Positions 53,697 to 61,941 of a stretch of DNA of 64,000 nucleotides are shown one piece after another (the stretch's first letter is position 1; the number at the start of each line of letters is the position of its first letter). Origin of the DNA: Gillisella vitis (GTDB lineage: Bacteria > Pseudomonadota > Alphaproteobacteria > Rhizobiales > Rhizobiaceae); the NCBI GenBank assembly GCA_009744235.1, contig WPHV01000002.1, forward strand, positions 496,001-560,000, given 5' to 3'. The position numbers and the translations under genes are program-made. The notes beneath the pieces are model-generated. The model searched no databases. It saw only the letters and a program-made list of their open reading frames with translations, and was not told the DNA's origin.

Positions 53697-54584
53697 ATGG
53701 AGATGCCGAAGTCTGCAAGTGAACTTGCCCACCGAGAGAATGCCGGGATGACCGTGGTTTGCGTTCATCCCGGCGGAATGCCAATCCGCAGTTACATGCA
53801 GCTTGCGGAGCGAATGACAGGCTATTCCTGGCATCTGGTCGAGCTTTCTCTCAACAAGCGCTACACCTCGGCATTGGGCAAGACCGATCTTCCCGAAGGC
53901 ATTCTCGGGGAGATCGCCGATGAAGCAATCGCGGATTTGGGAGAGGTCTGGAACACTGAGCGGCTCTGTCTGCTGGGCTGGTCTTTTGGAGGTGTGCTGG
54001 CTTGCGAGATGGCAAGCCGGCGGACGGACGGCGCTTGTGGTGCCGTCCTGCTCGACAGCATCGCACCACGCTTATTCAATGGCGTGATGGATGGGACGCA
54101 AACAGAGCGGTTGATAAAGCTCAGCCGTTCACAAGTGGTCAGGGTTCGTTGGTTCACGGACTATATGCGGGCGCTGAAGCGGGTTGCCTGGGAAGTGGCA
54201 GGCAGCGATGCCCATCGCCTGGCGGAAGACGATCTAATCGAGCTGATGCGTCTCCAGTTGATTGCCAATGGCGGCCTGCCGGAAACCACCAGCTTCGTCG
54301 GGTTCTCCAAGGTTTACCGGGAGTTTTCGAAAGGAATGAACCGTAACATCGCGGTTATCCTTGCTCACAAGCCGCAATCCTACGGGTTTCCCGTGCATCT
54401 GGTTCGGTCGGATTACCCATTATACGAAATATTTCATCTGCATGAAGACATGGGGTGGGGGCAGTTGGCGCCCAATCTCACAGTCTCGAATCTGCCGCTG
54501 GGCCATTACGAAATGTTGCTGGAGCAGCAGGCCCTGGATCACATTTCAACACATATTGAAAATATATCGCACCGTTTGATTTGA
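53697..54584 (+). CDS. Thioesterase (type II, alpha/beta-hydrolase, PKS/NRPS-associated)
   Basis: 295 residues from ATG 53697 (GAGGT 7 nt upstream; another ATG two codons on). Alpha/beta hydrolase: nucleophile Ser in LLGWSFGGVLACEMA (~residues 90-104), catalytic His in LGHYEMLLEQ near residue 265, and oxyanion region VCVHPGGMPIRSY at the N-terminus. Releases the chain from the ACP or edits misprimed carriers. Lies between the ACP and the 7.3-kb synthase gene, with 37 nt to the latter. Confidence 0.85.
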   Translation: MEMPKSASELAHRENAGMTVVCVHPGGMPIRSYMQLAERMTGYSWHLVELSLNKRYTSALGKTDLPEGILGEIADEAIADLGEVWNTERLCLLGWSFGGVLACEMASRRTDGACGAVLLDSIAPRLFNGVMDGTQTERLIKLSRSQVVRVRWFTDYMRALKRVAWEVAGSDAHRLAEDDLIELMRLQLIANGGLPETTSFVGFSKVYREFSKGMNRNIAVILAHKPQSYGFPVHLVRSDYPLYEIFHLHEDMGWGQLAPNLTVSNLPLGHYEMLLEQQALDHISTHIENISHRLI

Positions 54585-54621
54585 AATATATTGACGAAAA
54601 CCTTTTGGAAGGGGCCGAATA

Positions 54622-57600
54622 ATGGACGGGTTCTCGCAGCGCGTATACGATGTCTTTTCTCCTATCGCAATTGTTGGCGTGGGAGCTTTGTTTCCGGAAG
54701 CCAAAAATGCTGATGAATACTGGAACAATATTGTCAAAGGCAAGGATTGCCTGAAGGATGTGCCGGAGACCCATTGGAAAATCTCCGACTACTACGATCC
54801 AAATCCTTCAACACCTGACAAAACCTATGCGCGCCGGGGCGGTTTCATTCCTGAAACGGCCTTCAATCCCGTCGAGTTCGGTCTGCCGCCGTCTCAGCTC
54901 GATGTCACTGATATTCTACAGATTCTCAGCCTCAGCGTCGCCAAGCAAACATTTCTGGACGCGGGTTATGAACATGCCAAGCTGAACCGTGAAAAAACCG
55001 GGGTCGTGCTCGGCATTACCGGCGCCAATTCGCTGGTGACGCCGCTGACCTCGCGCCTGCAATATCCGCTGTGGCAGAAGGTTCTGGAGAGCCGGGGTCT
55101 TCCCAAGGCCCAGGTTGACGATATCGTCGAGACGCTGAAGCTTGCCTACGCGCCTTGGGAGGAAAACTCCTTCCCCGGCATGTTGGGCAATGTCGTCGCC
55201 GGGCGCATCGCCAACCGCTTCGACCTTGGTGGGATCAACTGCACGGTGGATGCGGCCTGCGCCAGTTCGCTGGCGGCTATGCGCATGGCTATCGATGAGC
55301 TGCACAGCGGTCGCGCCGACATGATGCTGACCGGCGGCTGCGATGCCGAAAACACCATCCTGATGTATATGTGCTTTTCCAAGACACCTGCCTTCAGCAA
55401 GAAGGGGGTGATTTCGCCGTTTGATGAGAATTCCGATGGCACGTTGATCGGCGAAGGCATAGGCATGATGCTGCTGAAGCGGCTGGAAGATGCTGAACGC
55501 GATGGCGACCAGGTCTATGCTGTCATCAAGGGTCTCGGTTCGGCCAGCGATGGCAAGTTCAAGAGCATTTACGCACCGCGCGCCGCCGGACAGGTCAAGG
55601 CGTTGCAACGCGCCTATCAGCAGGCGGGCATTTCTCCTCATGATGTTGATCTGTGGGAGGCCCATGGCACCGGCACGGCGGTTGGCGATGCGACCGAAGT
55701 GGATGGTCTCAAGACCTTCCTGAAGAGCTGGGACAATGATGGGTCTTCTTCGCCCATCGCACTCGGCTCGGTCAAATCGCAGATCGGCCATACCAAGGCA
55801 GCAGCGGGTGCGGCTTCCGCCATCAAGGCAGCGCTTGCCTTGCAGCACGGCGTTCTGCCCCCGACCATCAATGTTAACCGGCCGGACCCGAAGCTGGGTC
55901 TGGAAGAGACAGCACTCTATTTGAATTCCACAGCTCGTCCGTGGTTCCGCGATCCAAAGACCGCCAAGCGCCGGGTCGGCGTCAGCGCCTTCGGTTTCGG
56001 TGGTACGAATTTCCATCTGGTCCTTGAGGAAGCACCGCAGACCGCGAGGGCACCGAAGCTGCGCAGCGTCCTGCCGCGACCCATCGTCGTTGCAGCCCCC
56101 ACGGTCGCTGCTTTGCGCAAGCGTTGTGAAGAGCTTCTCACTGCAACTGGCGAAACGGCCTGGCCTTTCGAGATTGCAATTCCGGCGAACCATCCGCGTC
56201 TGGGCCTGGTGGCCGCAGACGAGACCAGCCGCCGCGCTTTGTTGAGTGAAGCGATCCAATTGCTCGACAGCCGCCCGGCCACAGCCGAATGGCGTCATCC
56301 AAAGGGCATCACTTTCCGCCCCAGTGCATTTGAAAACGCTAAGCTGGCCGGCTTGTTTGCCGGGCAGGGATCGCAACATCCCAATATGGGCCGCATGGCG
56401 GCGGTCGCCATTCCGGCGCTGGGCGATTTCGTCGGTGCCGCCGATACCTTGTTTGCCAAGGACGGTGCCCAGCCCCTCAGCCAGGTCATGTACCCGATCC
56501 CGGCCTTTGATGATGCGGATCGCAAGGCACAGGAACAGGCCTTGCGCCGTACGCAATATGCCCAGACGGCAATCGGCGCGCTTTCGGCGGGTCATTATCG
56601 CTGGCTGCAAAATCTCGGCCTCAAGCTGGAAGCGGTGGCTGGCCATAGCTTCGGCGAATTGACGGCGCTTTGGGCCTCCGGGGCCTTGAGCGATGCCGAT
56701 TTCTCAAGCCTGGCCAAGGCGCGTGGCGATGCCATGGCTGCTGTGACCGGCGATGGCGCTGGCACGATGACGGCTGTGAAGGCTGGTCGTGAGGCGTTGG
56801 AAAGCCTGATTGCCGCCACCAAGGGCAGCGTTCATTTCTGCAATCTGAATACGCCGAAGCAGACCGTGGTTGGCGGTGCAGTCGAGGCCATCGAAAAATT
56901 CGAGGCCGACCTCAAGGCCGCCTCCATCGGCTTTGTCCGGTTGAATGTTGCCGGGGCATTTCACACGCCGCAGGTTGAAGGTGCCGTTACGGCATTTGCC
57001 GAGCGGATCGACCAGACCAGTTTTGCCGTGCCGCAGATCCCGGTTTATGCCAATCGCAATGGCAAGCCCTATGCTGCATCGGCTGCCGATGTCGCGGCCC
57101 AGCTCAAGGGTCAATTGCGCGAGCCGGTCGAATTCGTCAAGATTATCGAGCAAATGTATGCCGATGGCATCCGCGTGTTCATCGAGTTCGGGCCGCGCTC
57201 GACGCTGTCGAAAATGACCGCTGATATTCTCGGCGATCGGCCCCATCTGGCAATCGCGCTTGACCATGGTCAACCCGACAAGGCGGATGCCGGTCTGATC
57301 GAAGCGGTGGTGGATCTGGCGGTTGCCGGTATTGCGCTTGCAAGCCCGGTCGGGACCGAAGGCCTTGTCGAGGCTCCTGCCAAGAAGGGTGAGATCAATC
57401 TGAATGGCATGAATTACGTGTCACCGTCCCGCAAGGAGGCCTTTGCCAAGGCGTTGGCCAATCCGGTTGTGGTTGCCCCTAAACCGGTTCCCACGCTGCC
57501 GCAGCCTGTCGCCGCAAAGCCGCTGGCTGCGGCCCCTGCGCCTGTCCGGTCGGAACCAGCAAAGCCAGTCGCTGCAAATGTCGCGATCGGTGTTCCGGCA

Positions 57601-60600
57601 CCATCCCCGGCACCCTCAATGAAAGCGGCATCCGTGGAAAAGCCAGCCGAGCCTTTGGCGCAAAAGCAAGCCGTTGCCCTGACGGCACCTGCCTCCAGAT
57701 CTTCATTTGCGGAGAAACCCATGTCCATCCTGAAGAATGAATCCTCGTCCGAGCCAGCCGTGGCTCTCGGTGGCGGCGATATCGTCGCTGAATTGGCGCG
57801 GTCCAACGGCGAATTGCATCGCGAATATCTCAAGTTCGAGCAAAGCGCCTTGCAAGCCCTGGTGCACAATGCAGGCGAGTTGAGCGCCGCACATGTCGAT
57901 ATGCTCTGCGAGATCCACGAGGAAACCAACCTCACCCATCGTGAATTCATGCGCAGCCTGCCGGGTCTGTTCCTAGGTCAGGGCGAATTGCCAGCCGCGC
58001 GGGTCAGAACGGTTGAGCATGAACCCGTCAAGCGGATCATTGAAACCGCTGTCGCCCATGCTGCACCTGTTGCCGCCCCGGCATTTGCGCCGGTTGCCGC
58101 CCCGGTTCAGGCCCCAGTCGCCAAACCGGTTGCCGTGGCCCCGCCGGCTCCTGTCCCTGCAAAGCCTGTTGCAGCGCCGGTTGCGCAGGCCGCGGCTCCT
58201 GCTGCCGCATCCGCTGCGCCAGCAGCAGTTGTCCGCGATACCTTGCTCGCTGTCGTCAGTGAAAAGACCGGCTATCCCGCAGAAGTCATCGACCTCGACA
58301 TGGATCTCGAAGCTGATCTCGGCATCGACTCGATCAAGCGTGTGGAAATCCTCGGCTCGCTGAAAGAGCGCCTGCCGCAGATGGCGGAGCTTTCCCCTGA
58401 TCGCATGGGTGAGTTGCGCACACTGGCCCAAATTCTCGAACTGGCAGGCTCTGCGTCCCCGGCGCTTCAAGCCTCTGCCACTCCGGCCGCGCAGCACGCC
58501 GCTGCGTCCATCGTCGCCCCGACACCAGTGGCATCCGCCCCGGCTGTCGCGGCCGGAGCCATCCGGGAAACCTTGCTGGCGGTTGTCAGTGAAAAAACCG
58601 GTTATCCCGCCGATGTCATTGATCTTGAAATGGATCTCGAAGCCGATCTTGGCATCGACTCGATCAAGCGTGTCGAAATCCTCGGCTCTCTGAAAGAGCG
58701 CCTGCCGCAAATGGCAGAGTTGTCCCCTGATCGCATGGGTGAGCTGCGCACGCTGGCCCAAATCCTCGAACTCGCCGGTTCCGTCGCTCCTGCTCCGGTC
58801 GCACAGCCCGCCGCCATATCTATCGCTACTCCCGTATCGACGGCGACCTCTCCTGCTGTTGCGGCCGGAGCCGTGCGGGAAGCCCTACTGTCCGTCGTCA
58901 GTGAAAAGACCGGTTATCCCTCGGATGTCATCGACCTCGACATGGACCTCGAAGCCGATCTTGGCATCGACTCGATCAAGCGTGTGGAAATCCTCGGCTC
59001 GTTGAAAGAACGCCTGCCGCAAATGGCCGAACTTTCGCCTGACCGCATGGGTGATTTGCGTACGCTGGCTCAAATTCTGGCACTGGCCACCGAAGGTGCC
59101 GTCACGGATGTGCCTGCTGCCCCTGCGGCTGCACCGGTCCCGGCATCTGTCGTCGTCCCGGCGCTCGCTCCGACGCAAGCATTTGTTCCTGAAACTGCCG
59201 GGTTGCCCGCTGGCGCTGTCCGCGAAGCACTTCTCGCCGTCGTCAGTGAAAAGACCGGCTACCCAACCGATGTCATCGACCTGGATATGGACCTCGAAGC
59301 TGATCTCGGCATCGACTCGATCAAGCGCGTTGAAATTCTTGGCGCCTTGAAAGAGCGCCTGCCGCAAATGGCGGAGCTTTCTCCTGATCGTATGGGGGAA
59401 TTGCGCACCTTGGCCCAAATCCTGACCCTGGCCGAGGGTGAGGCTTCAAACGCTGGGGAACCCCAGCAGAAAGAGGCAGCTCTCGCTTCTTTTAAGGATG
59501 GTGACGATCTGATCGGGCGCGGTGTCGTCACCCTTTTGCCAGCTCCGCTCGATCTGGTGACGCAGCAGGCTTTTCAGAAGGGGGCAAAATTTCTACTGAC
59601 CGGTACCGATGATGCCCTGATCCTTGCCCTTCAGAAGGGATTGAAAAGCAAGGGTATCGAGGCTGTCTGGCTGCGGTTCGAAGGCAAGGTCTCCTCTAAG
59701 GCTGGTCCACAATTGGCCGCTGGCAAGGACGAAGCCGAGCTGAAACAGCAATTCGACGCTCAGGGTCCATGGGATGGGGTGATCTATGTTCATCCCAAGA
59801 CAATCGACAACGCGCTTCCCGGCGCTGAAAGTGACGCATCTGTCCTCTGGCTGAAACGGGCCTTGCTGCTCGCCAAGCTGTCGATCACGCCACTCACGGC
59901 GCGGGCTGCCCAGGGTCGCACGGTGTTTATGACGCTGTCGCGGATGGATGGAGCCCTCGGCTACCGGGATGGCAGCCTTGCAACGGTGGCATCCGGCGCC
60001 TTGTCCGGCCTGGTCAAGACCTATGCCGCCGAAGCACCACATATCTTTGCCCGCGCCGTTGATATTGCGCCGCAGATCGAAGATGCTGCTGCTGCCGACC
60101 TGCTCGTGCAGGAAGTCTTCGATGCCCGCCACAGCATTACCGAAATCGGTCTTGACGGGCAGGGTCGCTGGAAGCCTTCCATCGAGGCGATTTCCTCCAG
60201 TGATGCGGTGACGATCGCCGATCCCGATGAATTGTTCATCGTCACCGGTGGTGCACGGGGTGTGACGGCCGATTGCGTGCTGGCCCTGGCCTCTGCCGCT
60301 CCTCGCCGCTTCCTCCTGCTCGGTCGCTCCGCCCTTGAAGCCGAACCGGTCTGGGCTGCGGGTCTCGAAACCGACGCGCAATTGAAGGGTGGAGCCCTTG
60401 CCGCACTGCGCGAAGGGAAAGCGCCGGTGACACCAAAGCTGATCGATCAGACAGTGCGTGGGGTTCTGGCGGGCCGTGAAATCCGCCAGTTGCTGGCCGC
60501 ACTGGAAAAGCTCGGTAGCCATGCCAGCTATCTGTCGCTCGATATTTCCTCTCCGGCGATTTCCAGCCTTGGCGATCACCCCGAAATTCAGAAGGCGGCG

Positions 60601-61941
60601 AAAATCAGCCTTGTGCATGGGGCTGGCGCGCTTGCCGATGCGGCAATCGCTCAGAAGAAAATCAGCGAAATGGACCGTGTCTTCACGCCGAAAATTTTCG
60701 GTCTGGCCGGTCTGATCAAGGCGCTGACGGGCAAGCCCTTCCACCGCGTCCTGCTGTTTTCCTCGGTTGCCGGTCTGTTTGGCAATCCAGGTCAGGCCGA
60801 CTACGCCATGGCCAATGAAATGCTCAACCGTTTCGCCGCCAGCCAATCGGTGAAGGGCGTCGATGTCAGGGCGATCAATTGGGGTCCGTGGCTTGGCGGC
60901 ATGGTCACACCGGAAATCCGCGATATCTTCATGAAACGCGGCGTTCCGATCATCCCACGCGATATCGGTGGCCAGTTCTTTGCCCGGGAAACCGCCATGC
61001 CTCTGCCCGCAACCGGCGCGGTATTGGTGGGTGGGTTGAAGCCGATCAATGCCCGCTTCGTCCCCGTTGCCGAATTGCCACAGGCACCAAGGCGGCTGGC
61101 GCTCAGCGGCCACGACTGGACGAAGTCCTTGCTGTTGGCCGATCATCAGATCAAGGGACGTCCCGTCGTCCCCGCCGCCTTCGTGCTTGGCCTGGTTGCG
61201 GATGGATTGGAAAGCCTGCTTCCAGGCTGGACATTCTCGGGCTTCGATCAGTTCAACGTGTTGAACGGCCTTGTCATCAACAAGGATTGGCGCGGTGATT
61301 TCGAGCTGTCGCTCAGCGCACTCCGCGCCGAGACGGAAGAAACCATCCGGCTGGATGTGATGTTGGCCGATGGGTCTGGTCGCCCACGCTACAAGGCGGA
61401 CAATATCCTGCTGCGCAAGGCCGCTTTCATGCCGCCACAGCCGGGCAAAGCTCTGCCTTCGCTGGAACCCTCGACGCCTGCCAATGGCTTTTATTCTGAT
61501 GGCACGTTGTTCCATGGCGAGAGCCTGCAAATGCTCAAGACCTACAGGAAGCTGGAGACCGCGAGCTACCTGTTCCGCATCGCTCAGCCAGCGGCCATCC
61601 ATAGTGCGGCACTGAATGGATTTGCAGACAGCACATTGCTGGATGCCGTCTCCGTCGATGCCGTGCTGCAAGCAGCGCTGGCCGCGACGCGGCTGGAAGC
61701 CGATAGCCCAAGCCTGCCAATGCGGCTTGGATCGGCGACGCTGACGAGCCGGCCGGAGCCGGGATCAGATTGGCTGATTGCCGCTCGCCTCAAGGCTAGC
61801 CGCGCCCAGGAGCTGGATTGGGAACTGACCGGCTACGACCTTGATGGCCGCTTGCAGATGCAATTGGTGGCAACCACGGTCAAGCGGGACGAGGCACCGT
61901 CTGGCGCGCAGGGATCGAAATCCGTCGAGGCCGTCAAATGA
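54622..61941 (+). CDS. PfaA-type multidomain polyketide/polyunsaturated fatty acid synthase subunit
   Basis: 2439 residues. Order: ketosynthase (1-~460; Cys213 in DAACASS, His348 in EAHGTGT, His390 in QIGHTKAA); malonyl/acyl transferase (~580-880; Ser676 in AGHSFGE); Ala/Pro-rich linker; four ACPs with phosphopantetheine Ser at 1237, 1347, 1451 and 1566 in LGIDSIKRVEIL; ketoreductase (~1865-2110; TGGARGVTADC, FSSVAGLFGNPGQADYAMAN); C-terminal hot-dog dehydratase-like domain (DHQIKGRPVVP, ~residues 2178-2188). This is the plan of PfaA of omega-3 synthases and of the related secondary-lipid synthases. RBS GGAAGGGG precedes ATG. Its stop overlaps the next gene by ATGA. Product cannot be read from sequence. 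Confidence 0.95.
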   Translation: MDGFSQRVYDVFSPIAIVGVGALFPEAKNADEYWNNIVKGKDCLKDVPETHWKISDYYDPNPSTPDKTYARRGGFIPETAFNPVEFGLPPSQLDVTDILQILSLSVAKQTFLDAGYEHAKLNREKTGVVLGITGANSLVTPLTSRLQYPLWQKVLESRGLPKAQVDDIVETLKLAYAPWEENSFPGMLGNVVAGRIANRFDLGGINCTVDAACASSLAAMRMAIDELHSGRADMMLTGGCDAENTILMYMCFSKTPAFSKKGVISPFDENSDGTLIGEGIGMMLLKRLEDAERDGDQVYAVIKGLGSASDGKFKSIYAPRAAGQVKALQRAYQQAGISPHDVDLWEAHGTGTAVGDATEVDGLKTFLKSWDNDGSSSPIALGSVKSQIGHTKAAAGAASAIKAALALQHGVLPPTINVNRPDPKLGLEETALYLNSTARPWFRDPKTAKRRVGVSAFGFGGTNFHLVLEEAPQTARAPKLRSVLPRPIVVAAPTVAALRKRCEELLTATGETAWPFEIAIPANHPRLGLVAADETSRRALLSEAIQLLDSRPATAEWRHPKGITFRPSAFENAKLAGLFAGQGSQHPNMGRMAAVAIPALGDFVGAADTLFAKDGAQPLSQVMYPIPAFDDADRKAQEQALRRTQYAQTAIGALSAGHYRWLQNLGLKLEAVAGHSFGELTALWASGALSDADFSSLAKARGDAMAAVTGDGAGTMTAVKAGREALESLIAATKGSVHFCNLNTPKQTVVGGAVEAIEKFEADLKAASIGFVRLNVAGAFHTPQVEGAVTAFAERIDQTSFAVPQIPVYANRNGKPYAASAADVAAQLKGQLREPVEFVKIIEQMYADGIRVFIEFGPRSTLSKMTADILGDRPHLAIALDHGQPDKADAGLIEAVVDLAVAGIALASPVGTEGLVEAPAKKGEINLNGMNYVSPSRKEAFAKALANPVVVAPKPVPTLPQPVAAKPLAAAPAPVRSEPAKPVAANVAIGVPAPSPAPSMKAASVEKPAEPLAQKQAVALTAPASRSSFAEKPMSILKNESSSEPAVALGGGDIVAELARSNGELHREYLKFEQSALQALVHNAGELSAAHVDMLCEIHEETNLTHREFMRSLPGLFLGQGELPAARVRTVEHEPVKRIIETAVAHAAPVAAPAFAPVAAPVQAPVAKPVAVAPPAPVPAKPVAAPVAQAAAPAAASAAPAAVVRDTLLAVVSEKTGYPAEVIDLDMDLEADLGIDSIKRVEILGSLKERLPQMAELSPDRMGELRTLAQILELAGSASPALQASATPAAQHAAASIVAPTPVASAPAVAAGAIRETLLAVVSEKTGYPADVIDLEMDLEADLGIDSIKRVEILGSLKERLPQMAELSPDRMGELRTLAQILELAGSVAPAPVAQPAAISIATPVSTATSPAVAAGAVREALLSVVSEKTGYPSDVIDLDMDLEADLGIDSIKRVEILGSLKERLPQMAELSPDRMGDLRTLAQILALATEGAVTDVPAAPAAAPVPASVVVPALAPTQAFVPETAGLPAGAVREALLAVVSEKTGYPTDVIDLDMDLEADLGIDSIKRVEILGALKERLPQMAELSPDRMGELRTLAQILTLAEGEASNAGEPQQKEAALASFKDGDDLIGRGVVTLLPAPLDLVTQQAFQKGAKFLLTGTDDALILALQKGLKSKGIEAVWLRFEGKVSSKAGPQLAAGKDEAELKQQFDAQGPWDGVIYVHPKTIDNALPGAESDASVLWLKRALLLAKLSITPLTARAAQGRTVFMTLSRMDGALGYRDGSLATVASGALSGLVKTYAAEAPHIFARAVDIAPQIEDAAAADLLVQEVFDARHSITEIGLDGQGRWKPSIEAISSSDAVTIADPDELFIVTGGARGVTADCVLALASAAPRRFLLLGRSALEAEPVWAAGLETDAQLKGGALAALREGKAPVTPKLIDQTVRGVLAGREIRQLLAALEKLGSHASYLSLDISSPAISSLGDHPEIQKAAKISLVHGAGALADAAIAQKKISEMDRVFTPKIFGLAGLIKALTGKPFHRVLLFSSVAGLFGNPGQADYAMANEMLNRFAASQSVKGVDVRAINWGPWLGGMVTPEIRDIFMKRGVPIIPRDIGGQFFARETAMPLPATGAVLVGGLKPINARFVPVAELPQAPRRLALSGHDWTKSLLLADHQIKGRPVVPAAFVLGLVADGLESLLPGWTFSGFDQFNVLNGLVINKDWRGDFELSLSALRAETEETIRLDVMLADGSGRPRYKADNILLRKAAFMPPQPGKALPSLEPSTPANGFYSDGTLFHGESLQMLKTYRKLETASYLFRIAQPAAIHSAALNGFADSTLLDAVSVDAVLQAALAATRLEADSPSLPMRLGSATLTSRPEPGSDWLIAARLKASRAQELDWELTGYDLDGRLQMQLVATTVKRDEAPSGAQGSKSVEAVK
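58225..59440 (+). repeat. Four tandem near-identical ACP-coding repeats
   Basis: The same ~190-bp core (encoding LDMDLEADLGIDSIKRVEIL and KERLPQMAELSPDRMG) recurs four times with phosphopantetheine serine codons at 58330, 58660, 58972 and 59317 (spacing 110, 104 and 115 codons). Linkers are Ala/Pro-rich and much more variable than the cores. High nucleotide identity makes the number of repeats prone to recombination and assembly collapse. Confidence 0.9.

Noticed and set aside
54916-56646. 576-codon minus-strand frame inside the PfaA-like gene
   Set aside because: Antisense to the KS/MAT region; high GC third positions create long shadows.
59593-61671. 692-codon minus-strand frame inside the PfaA-like gene
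   Set aside because: Antisense to the KR and DH regions; no start site or family.
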